DNA of 11,118 bases from HRBIN12 sp964640965 (GTDB taxonomy: Bacteria > Actinomycetota > UBA4738 > HRBIN12). This document shows positions 6,596 through 11,118 of this stretch, piece after piece. The stretch covers positions 1 to 11,118 of the forward strand of contig CAZXJB010000088.1 of the NCBI GenBank assembly GCA_964640965.1, given 5' to 3'. Made by a program: the position numbers and the translations under genes. The notes below the pieces were generated by a model, which saw nothing but the letters and a program-made list of their open reading frames with translations, ran no database searches and was not told where the DNA came from. Each line of letters opens with the position of its first letter. Within the stretch, counting starts at the first letter, position 1.

Positions 6596-8097
6596 CGGGC
6601 TCCTTCCGTCCGTCGCTCGTACCTGTCGATCACCTGCAGGATGGCCTCCTCCACGCCCGGCGGCAGCGGCTCGGGCCGGTGCTCGGCGAGGATCCGGCGC
6701 GCCAGCTCTCGCGCGCGCTCGGGCGGCTCGGGCCGTCCCGCCGCCTCCCAGTCCTCCCAGGGCTCGCGGCCGAAGAACCGGGGCTGCCACTGCTCCCGCA
6801 TGTGCCGAAGCGTATGCGGTTGGGCCAGGTAGTGTCCGCCGGGTCCGACCTCGGCGATGACCTCGACGGCGAGGTCCTCATCGGCGTCGGGCACCCCCTC
6901 GGCCATCGAGCGGACGAGCGAGAAGACCTCGGTGTCGAGCAGCAGCTCGACGATCGAGTACACGCGGGCGCCGTAGAGGAGCCCCGCGCCGCACAGCATG
7001 TCCGCGCCCCCGAGCCAGGACCCGAGGGCCGACAGGCCGTTCTCGACGCCCGCCTGCCAGTCCGGGGCCTTCGCGCCCGTCGCGAACGTCCCGATGCTCG
7101 AGGGCAGGCCGTAGCGGCGGGCGAGCTGCGCGCCGGCCATCTGGAACAGCAGGTCCTCGGGCCCGCCGCACGCCGCCGCCCCGGTGCGGAGGTCCATGAC
7201 CGTGCCGCACGCGCCGTAGAAGGTGGGCGCGCCCGGGACGAGGAGCTGGAGCGCGACGATGCCCGCAAGGATCTCGGCGTTGGACTGCACGAGGGCGGCG
7301 GCCCGGGTCGCGGGGGCCGTCGCGCAGGAGATCGGCATCGCGACGAAGCCCGCCGGCACGCCCGCCTCGGCGTAGACGGCGGCGGCCTCGAGGGGCGGCC
7401 CGTCGTAGGTGAGGGGCGACAGACTCGTCTGGAACGAGGAGAGGACGGGGCGGGCGCGGAGTTCGGCCTCGCCCCCGGCGACGATCATCGCGATCTCGAC
7501 GGCGCCGCGGGCCTGCTCGGGCAGGGCCGCGGTCATGAGCTGGACGTGCTTCGTCGTGTTCGTGTACTGCGCGTGGAGCTCGTGGAGGGGCTGGACGGGC
7601 AGCGGCTGGTCCCGCGCGGCGACGGGCTGCCAGCAGAACCCGATCTCGGGCAGGGCGTCGGCCACGCGCGTGATCTCGGCGAGGTCGGCCTTCGTCGAGG
7701 GTCGGCGCTCGCCCGTGTCGAGGTCCAGGATCTCGGCGGCGTTGCCGTCCACGGCGAGGTACCCGGTCGAGCCGTCGAGGACGAGGTCGCACGCGGGGTC
7801 GCGCGCGGCGAGCAGGAGGGTGCGCGGGGCGCGGGCGAGGGCCTCCTCGACGAGCTCCGGCGGGAACCTGACCCGGCGCGCGTGCTCGTCGGTCCGGGCG
7901 CCCGCGGCGACGAGCCGCCGCACGATCGCCTCCGAGCGCACCTCGACCCCGGTGCCCTCGAGCACGCGGAGCGTCGCCCGGTGGATCCGCTGGAGCGTCG
8001 ACCCCGGCAGCACGTCGAGGTGTCGGAGGGGGAGCCCCAGGACGCGCCTCGCGGGCGCGGCCGCGGTGGGGCCTGCGGGCTGACGAGCGGTCATCAT
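6592..8097 (-). CDS. MttB-family methylamine:corrinoid methyltransferase (first copy, non-pyrrolysine)
   Basis: A 501-residue cytoplasmic enzyme of the trimethylamine methyltransferase (MttB) superfamily, close to the usual length. It should transfer a methyl group from a methylated amine to the corrinoid protein encoded directly downstream. Features in order: an alanine/proline-rich start, LQRIHRATLRVLEGTGVEV (35-53), GYLAVDGNAAEILDLDTGE (112-130), a LHAQYTNTTKHVQLMTA segment (174-190), SPLTYDGPP (227-235), AMPISCATAP (253-262), PTFYGACGTVMDLRTGAAACGGPE (291-314) and EVGPGGHYLAQPHTLRHMREQWQPRFF (416-442). No amber codon interrupts the frame, so pyrrolysine is not used. Adjacent ATG codons at 8097 and 8094 follow GAGG at 8102-8105. 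The TTG at 8124 would add nine unremarkable residues and is less likely. It is the first gene of the operon. The substrate is unknown; a quaternary amine such as a betaine is plausible from characterised non-pyrrolysine relatives. Confidence 0.92.
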   Translation of the reverse strand: MMTARQPAGPTAAAPARRVLGLPLRHLDVLPGSTLQRIHRATLRVLEGTGVEVRSEAIVRRLVAAGARTDEHARRVRFPPELVEEALARAPRTLLLAARDPACDLVLDGSTGYLAVDGNAAEILDLDTGERRPSTKADLAEITRVADALPEIGFCWQPVAARDQPLPVQPLHELHAQYTNTTKHVQLMTAALPEQARGAVEIAMIVAGGEAELRARPVLSSFQTSLSPLTYDGPPLEAAAVYAEAGVPAGFVAMPISCATAPATRAAALVQSNAEILAGIVALQLLVPGAPTFYGACGTVMDLRTGAAACGGPEDLLFQMAGAQLARRYGLPSSIGTFATGAKAPDWQAGVENGLSALGSWLGGADMLCGAGLLYGARVYSIVELLLDTEVFSLVRSMAEGVPDADEDLAVEVIAEVGPGGHYLAQPHTLRHMREQWQPRFFGREPWEDWEAAGRPEPPERARELARRILAEHRPEPLPPGVEEAILQVIDRYERRTEGAR

Positions 8098-8167
8098 CGT
8101 TCCTCGGGCCGGATGTCGCTGCAAGCAAGGCTATCCGTCGGCGGAGGGCGGCACCAGGCGCCGGCGA

Positions 8168-8180
8168 TGACCTGCGGTCA
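8168..8180. promoter_or_regulatory. Inverted repeat TGACC-N3-GGTCA upstream of the demethylation operon
   Basis: A perfect 5-bp inverted repeat with a 3-nt spacer is centred about 77 bp before the start of the first MttB gene. It sits in the only gap (8098-8206) where the promoter of the six-gene operon could lie. This is the size and shape of a homodimeric regulator's site. I could not find a convincing -10/-35 pair nearby, and no regulator gene is in the window, so the assignment as an operator is inference. Confidence 0.35.
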
Positions 8181-8206
8181 CGGGGGTCCTCGGATGCGCT
8201 CGAGGT

Positions 8207-8709
8207 CTACTCCTTGTTGCCGCGGCCCCTGCCGTCGTCGTCGGACACCGCTCCGGGGCCGAGGAGGGGTCGGTGATCGCCGGCGCGCGAGGGCGTTCCG
8301 CGCCCCCGCCACCGGAAGGCGGCCAGAGCGGGCGGCAGGTACCGGACGGTCGCCTGGAGCGCCAGGCCCCATGCGGTCCCTCCGGACCCGACGAAGAGCG
8401 ATGTGCCGCTGAAGGTGAGCGTGCCCGCGCGGAGGGGCGCGAGGCGCCCGACGAGGGTCAGCACCAGCGGACCGAGTAGGTGCCAGGGCAGGTACCACGG
8501 CGTGATCAGCACGTACGTGACGAGGAGGACCGCCGCCGCGGACCACGGATCTGCCCGATACCGCGGGCTGCGTGCGACCCCGAGCGCGACGGCGGCGATC
8601 ACGCCGAGGGCCGACCAGCGGATCGTCGCCCCGAGCGCCGAGCCGCCGGCGATGAACGCGTCGCCGGGTTCGCCCGAACCGATGGCGAGCTTGCCCGACG
8701 CCTCGTTCG
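8207..8709 (-). pseudogene. C-terminal fragment of a GT-C (mannosyltransferase-like) membrane glycosyltransferase
   Basis: About 166 residues of coherent coding sequence read from just after the stop of secreted protein B to a TAG at 8207-8209. It contains hydrophobic helices (WSALGVIAAVALGVARS, AAAVLLVTYVLITPWYLPWHLLGPLVLTLVG, GGTAWGLALQATVRYLPPALAAF) and the PWYLPWHLL element typical of the last part of polyprenol-phosphate-mannose-dependent GT-C enzymes (MptA/MptB-like and GT87). The usual catalytic N-terminal half with its early acidic motif is absent. No start codon lies near the beginning: the first in-frame one is an internal GTG at 8602, and upstream the frame runs into the out-of-frame B gene. 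This suggests a gene cut by insertion or deletion, leaving only its 3' end. The tail DDDGRGRGNKE is hydrophilic. Expression as a short membrane protein from GTG 8602 cannot be excluded. Confidence 0.5.
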
Positions 8710-9138
8710 CTAGTAGCCCGGAGGGAGGACCCGGATCCGCACCTTGTTGCTGCGGCCGTGCCCGGGGATCCGGAACTGGAACCCGTAGGTGCACTCGATG
8801 TTGGCGTCCGCCTCGGATGTCTCCCACCGCCAGACCATCCCGCCCCAGCGGTGGATCTCGATGCCCTCCTTGAAGAGGCGCCACGTTCCGGTGCACGGCG
8901 CGCGGCGCCAGAGCTCCGCCTCGTAGTTGTGGTGGGTCGGCTTGACCACCCCCCGGAGCACAACCTCGACGGCAACCCATACGACCGTCCGGTGTCCTTC
9001 GCACTCCTTCTCCCACGGCAGCCACCAGCAGGCCTGGAACGACTCGGCATGATGGGCGCTCGCCGGGGGTGCCAGGAGGGCGGCCGTGAGCAGCCAAGCG
9101 CACACACATCCGAACGTCCATGCTCCCCTCCTCCTCAT
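8710..9138 (-). CDS. Small secreted four-cysteine protein, copy B (unknown family)
   Basis: A 142-residue protein with a clear Sec signal peptide: basic MRRRGAW, hydrophobic core, and APPASA at 23-28 as the signal-peptidase site. The mature protein would begin His29-His30-Ala-Glu-Ser-Phe. It has four cysteines (37, 46, 82, 116), enough for two disulfides, and many tryptophans (CWW, HRWGGMVWRWE). The C-terminal part (NIECTYGFQFRIPGHGRSN) looks like beta-strand sequence. I do not recognise the family. The start ATG 9138 follows GAGGAG and lies 6 bp after the stop of the thioredoxin-like gene, so it is probably co-transcribed with that gene. Copy A at 10277-10696 aligns without gaps over the whole mature region. 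The two differ strongly at residues 40-61 here, where Glu45-Cys46 and Gly48-His49-Arg50 are kept. A role in the cell envelope or outside the cell is inferred from the export signal only. Confidence 0.78.
   Translation of the reverse strand: MRRRGAWTFGCVCAWLLTAALLAPPASAHHAESFQACWWLPWEKECEGHRTVVWVAVEVVLRGVVKPTHHNYEAELWRRAPCTGTWRLFKEGIEIHRWGGMVWRWETSEADANIECTYGFQFRIPGHGRSNKVRIRVLPPGY
8741..8929. repeat. 189-bp direct repeat, copy in secreted protein B
   Basis: Base-for-base identical to 10308-10496 by eye, at a constant offset of 1567 bp. It covers the C-terminal coding half of the four-cysteine protein. Identity continues with scattered mismatches to about 8958. The two copies are in the same orientation, so recombination between them could delete the MauE- and MauD-like genes. 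Confidence 0.9.
9041..9086. repeat. 46-bp direct repeat over the signal-peptide cleavage site, copy B
   Basis: Identical to 10608-10653 at the same 1567-bp offset. It encodes the end of the signal peptide (ALLAPPASA) and the first mature residues (HHAES). It is separated from the 189-bp block by about 80 bp of strongly diverged sequence. Confidence 0.88.
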
Positions 9139-9144
9139 GTCTCC

Positions 9145-9711
9145 TCACCCCCTGCTTCTCGCATCTCGACTCCACGAAGCTGCTCCTGCCGGCCGGGAGT
9201 CAAGCCCGTTCCCGGACCCCTCCTGCATCCGCCGCACGAACCGGTCGATCCGATCGGTGACGCCCGTCTCCCTGACCGAGCCTGACCCATCCACCCACAC
9301 GAGCAGAGGGGTGTCCGCCACCGCGCACTCCGCCCAGAGCCGGCCAGCGTCGGGGAGCACGCGCACACCCAGCTCGCGGATCCGCGCCAAGAACCCGCGC
9401 GAGGGTTCGTAGGCGACGAGGACGACACGGTCGAGGAGCGGTCGGTTCCTGGGATCGGCGAGGCTCTCGAGAAGCCTGGCGCAGGGGACGCATCCTTCCC
9501 GTATGAAGGCGACCGCAAGGCCGGGTGGCCGGAGGAAGGGGCCGAGGCGCCGTAGCGCGGCCTCCGGGAGCCGCGCTCCGCGGACGGGCCCTCCAGCACA
9601 ACCTGCGGGCGGGACCGGGCTATGAAGCTGCAGGAGGCGCAGGAGGACAGCCACCGCGACGAGCGCGGTGAGGGCGATCGCTATCCACTGGAGCACCTCG
9701 GCGCGATGCAT
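9145..9711 (-). CDS. Membrane-anchored thioredoxin-like protein (MauD/TlpA-type)
   Basis: A 188-residue protein with one N-terminal membrane anchor (about residues 8-29, LQWIAIALTALVAVAVLLRLL) and an extracytoplasmic thioredoxin-fold domain. The active-site motif is Cys74-Val-Pro-Cys77 in AFIREGCVPCARLLESL, preceded by the expected beta strand. The cis-proline region is ADTPLLVWVDGSG with Pro135. Two further cysteines (38, 129) could be structural or resolving. This layout fits MauD/TlpA/ResA-like thiol-disulfide proteins. The start ATG 9711 has GGAGGAG just upstream, 18 bp after the stop of the MauE-like gene, and the secreted protein B gene follows 6 bp later. MauD together with MauE is needed for the disulfide-rich small subunit of methylamine dehydrogenase. 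No mau structural gene is here, so the likeliest clients are the flanking secreted four-cysteine proteins. The direction, oxidation or reduction, cannot be told. Confidence 0.78.
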   Translation of the reverse strand: MHRAEVLQWIAIALTALVAVAVLLRLLQLHSPVPPAGCAGGPVRGARLPEAALRRLGPFLRPPGLAVAFIREGCVPCARLLESLADPRNRPLLDRVVLVAYEPSRGFLARIRELGVRVLPDAGRLWAECAVADTPLLVWVDGSGSVRETGVTDRIDRFVRRMQEGSGNGLDSRPAGAASWSRDARSRG

Positions 9712-9729
9712 CCGATCTCCTCCGCTGCC

Positions 9730-10275
9730 TCACCTGCGGCGATCCGCAGCCGCGGGTAGCTGCGCCCACCCGCGTCCGTCGAGGAACCGGACGAGGAGCA
9801 CGAGCGTTCCGATCCCGAACGCGGCAAGGAGCAGCACCGTCACGTCCAGGGAGTCCGTGATGGGACGCGTGGAACGCGCCTGCGTCCCCAGCATGCCGGC
9901 GAAGACGAGACTTAGGTTGCGGCCGAGCAGGCCGGCGCGGGTCCGCGCCTCGAGGGGGCCGGTGAGGCATCTGCAGCCGTCCCCCGCGCGGGTCGCCAGC
10001 AGCCCGGCTGGGGTGTAGCCCAGGACCAGGAGCGCCGCGATGAGCGATCCGCGGGGCGGTGCCGCCAGCAGCACCCCCAGGGTTGCGGCGTCGCTGCCGA
10101 GCGAGACGCCTATCGCAGCGCGGGGGAAGCGCGCCAGGAACGGGACACGAACGACCACGGGGTGCCACCGGGCGGTGCCTCGGCGCCGCCAGGCTGCCTT
10201 CTCGATGACCGATGCGGCCAGCGCCGCGGCCAGGACCACGCAGCTGGCCGTCGCCAGGTCGGGCTGGTCAACCAT
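9730..10275 (-). CDS. MauE-like redox-associated membrane protein
   Basis: A 181-residue protein with four to five likely membrane segments (about 8-25, 54-72, 76-95, 118-134, 144-163). It carries the Cys-x-Cys element of the MauE/DoxX-type redox family: DGCRCLTGP with Cys101 and Cys103, followed at the expected distance by GRNLSLVFAGML (118-129), which resembles the conserved Arg-Asn helix of MauE. The early ASVIEKAAWRRRG (21-33) also fits the family's first loop. MauE-like proteins are thought to pass electrons between the membrane and a periplasmic thioredoxin-like partner, here the next gene. The start ATG 10275 is separated by a single base from the stop of secreted protein A. No good ribosome site is visible, so translation is probably coupled. 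The length matches MauE (about 180). Assignment to the wider DoxX/VKOR-like group rather than strict MauE remains possible. Confidence 0.72.
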   Translation of the reverse strand: MVDQPDLATASCVVLAAALAASVIEKAAWRRRGTARWHPVVVRVPFLARFPRAAIGVSLGSDAATLGVLLAAPPRGSLIAALLVLGYTPAGLLATRAGDGCRCLTGPLEARTRAGLLGRNLSLVFAGMLGTQARSTRPITDSLDVTVLLLAAFGIGTLVLLVRFLDGRGWAQLPAAADRRR

Positions 10276-10276
10276 G

Positions 10277-10696
10277 CTAGATGTCCGGTGGGATCACCCA
10301 GATCCGAACCTTGTTGCTGCGGCCGTGCCCGGGGATCCGGAACTGGAACCCGTAGGTGCACTCGATGTTGGCGTCCGCCTCGGATGTCTCCCACCGCCAG
10401 ACCATCCCGCCCCAGCGGTGGATCTCGATGCCCTCCTTGAAGAGGCGCCACGTTCCGGTGCACGGCGCGCGGCGCCAGAGCTCCGCCTCGTAGTTGCGGT
10501 GGGTCGGCTTCACCACCCCCCTGAGGATGCGGAGATCGCGGGTCAGGATGAGCTCGCGATGTCCCCGGCACTCCCGTGCGGCTCGGTTCCACCAGCAGGC
10601 CCAGAAGGACTCGGCATGATGGGCGCTCGCCGGGGGTGCCAGGAGGGCGGCCGCGAGGATCCACACCATCGCCGCTGCGAGCTTCCTTGCGCTCAT
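10277..10696 (-). CDS. Small secreted four-cysteine protein, copy A (unknown family)
   Basis: A 139-residue paralogue of copy B. The Sec signal peptide (MSARKLAAAMVWILAAALLAPPASA) is cleaved most plausibly after Ala25, so the mature chain again begins His-His-Ala-Glu-Ser-Phe. Cysteines at 34, 43, 79 and 113 match those of copy B. Residues 59-130 are nearly identical to copy B. Residues 37-58 are largely different but keep Glu42-Cys43 and Gly45-His46-Arg47, and the C-terminal tail differs slightly (WVIPPDI against RVLPPGY). The start ATG 10696 follows GGGGGTGA and lies 17 bp after the peptidoglycan-binding-like gene; the MauE-like gene starts one base after its stop. The pairing with a thiol-redox module suggests that its disulfides are formed or proofread by that module. 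I do not recognise the fold or function. Confidence 0.78.
   Translation of the reverse strand: MSARKLAAAMVWILAAALLAPPASAHHAESFWACWWNRAARECRGHRELILTRDLRILRGVVKPTHRNYEAELWRRAPCTGTWRLFKEGIEIHRWGGMVWRWETSEADANIECTYGFQFRIPGHGRSNKVRIWVIPPDI
10308..10496. repeat. 189-bp direct repeat, copy in secreted protein A
   Basis: Partner of 8741-8929. The exact identity, including third codon positions, points to recent duplication or ongoing gene conversion rather than only selection on protein sequence. Confidence 0.9.
10608..10653. repeat. 46-bp direct repeat over the signal-peptide cleavage site, copy A
   Basis: Partner of 9041-9086. Upstream of it, toward the start codon, the two signal peptides differ and copy A is three residues shorter. 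Confidence 0.88.
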
Positions 10697-10713
10697 CGCG
10701 ATCACCCCCTTGG

Positions 10714-11118
10714 CTAGCTGGAGGCCAGTGAACCGTAGCACTCGGACGTCGTGTAGATCGCATCGCGAGCGGCCGCATCCGCGAACCCATGCGCCATCAC
10801 GTAGTTGAGCCACTGCCGACACCCACTCACCGTCGTGAAGGGGTCGCATGTGCGAGTGTCGTAGCGCCACGCGTTGTTGAGGTGGCGCCACGCTTCCTGC
10901 GTTGCGGGCCCCCGATCGCCGTCGATCGTGAGACCGGCGCCGTTGAAGTTGTTGCACACGGCCTGGACGAAGACGACGTCTGAGTCGTGGTCTTTGTTGA
11001 GCACAGGCGCGTGCGCATCGTCGACGTGGATGTGGTTCGCGTGCTGCGCGTTGTACCAGCCGTCGAGCACGTACTTGAAGTACCAGCGGCAACAGGCGTC
11101 TACCGCCAGGTACCGTCG
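10714..11118 (-). CDS. Extracellular protein with peptidoglycan-binding-like repeat, C-terminal part (start outside window)
   Basis: The frame is open to the window edge and ends at a TAG (10714-10716), giving 134 visible residues. The GTG at 11068-11070 is internal, since coherent sequence (AVDACCRWYFKYVLDGWYN) continues upstream of it. Visible parts: AQHANHIHVDDAH (24-36), with an H-x-x-H-x-H pattern like the metal-binding end of some secreted M15-type peptidases and lysin-like proteins, then DVVFVQAVCNNFNGAGLTIDGDRGPATQEAW (47-77), a PG_binding_1-like repeat with the usual DGDxGPAT core. Several cysteines follow or precede (9, 10, 55, 91, 100, 127), which suggests a disulfide-bonded extracytoplasmic protein. 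The catalytic part, if any, lies outside the window. The gene is 17 bp upstream of secreted protein A on the same strand, so it may belong to the same operon and be another client of the redox pair. Confidence 0.65.
   Translation of the reverse strand, partial: RRYLAVDACCRWYFKYVLDGWYNAQHANHIHVDDAHAPVLNKDHDSDVVFVQAVCNNFNGAGLTIDGDRGPATQEAWRHLNNAWRYDTRTCDPFTTVSGCRQWLNYVMAHGFADAAARDAIYTTSECYGSLASS

Noticed and set aside
1269..8097. Pyrrolysine (amber readthrough) in either MttB gene
   Set aside because: Both frames run without an internal TAG from start to the conserved C-terminal motif, so pyrrolysine is not needed.
8730..9285. Plus-strand open frames opposite secreted proteins A and B that also look duplicated (MPGDPELEPVGALDVGVRLG type)
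   Set aside because: They are repeated only because the underlying DNA is repeated. They have no ribosome site or signal peptide, while the minus-strand frames have both.
8741..10653. Insertion sequence or diversity-generating retroelement around the repeats
   Set aside because: The repeats are in direct orientation inside coding sequence. No transposase, reverse transcriptase or terminal inverted repeat is visible, and the diverged segment shows no adenine-biased substitution that I can recognise.

Overview
The window is very GC-rich and densely coding, with strong G/C third-position bias and frequent GTG/TTG starts. It looks like a chromosomal piece of a high-GC bacterium. An actinomycetote (for example a Thermoleophilia-like soil lineage) fits the FtsX-type permease and the mannosyltransferase-like GT-C fragment, but Methylomirabilota (Rokubacteria-type) or high-GC Chloroflexota cannot be excluded. 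No rRNA, tRNA, CRISPR array, transposase or integrase was recognised.

Left edge (1-1229, + strand): the C-terminal end of an unrecognised membrane protein, then the C-terminal part of an FtsX-like ABC permease without its usual N-terminal half. Both run toward, and the permease ends 39 bp from, the main operon, which reads the other way.

Centre (1269-8097, - strand): a compact six-gene operon read right to left. Its order is MttB-family methyltransferase 1, corrinoid protein, pterin-binding methyltransferase, [2Fe-2S]/ASKHA corrinoid-activating protein, DUF1638 protein, MttB-family methyltransferase 2. Genes overlap by 4-26 bp or are 8-15 bp apart. Together they make a complete corrinoid-dependent demethylation route. 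An MttB-type enzyme takes a methyl group from a quaternary or tertiary amine and puts it on Co(I) of the corrinoid protein. The pterin enzyme passes it to tetrahydrofolate. The activating protein re-reduces Co(II) that forms by accidental oxidation. Neither MttB gene has an in-frame amber codon, so both belong to the non-pyrrolysine branch (glycine-betaine-type MtgB relatives). A perfect 5-3-5 inverted repeat lies about 70 bp upstream of the first gene and is a candidate operator.

Right part (8207-11118, - strand): a second tight gene set. It holds the C-terminal end of an extracellular protein with a peptidoglycan-binding-like repeat, a small secreted four-cysteine protein (copy A), a MauE-like membrane protein, a MauD/TlpA-like membrane-anchored thioredoxin with CVPC, and a second copy of the secreted protein (copy B). 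Downstream of copy B lies a start-less C-terminal fragment of a GT-C glycosyltransferase. The two secreted proteins share a 189-bp identical block and a 46-bp identical block, around a segment of about 80 bp that has diverged strongly. By analogy with MauD/MauE, the redox pair may form disulfides in the two flanking secreted proteins. This arrangement is the least familiar part of the window and the best candidate for an undescribed system.
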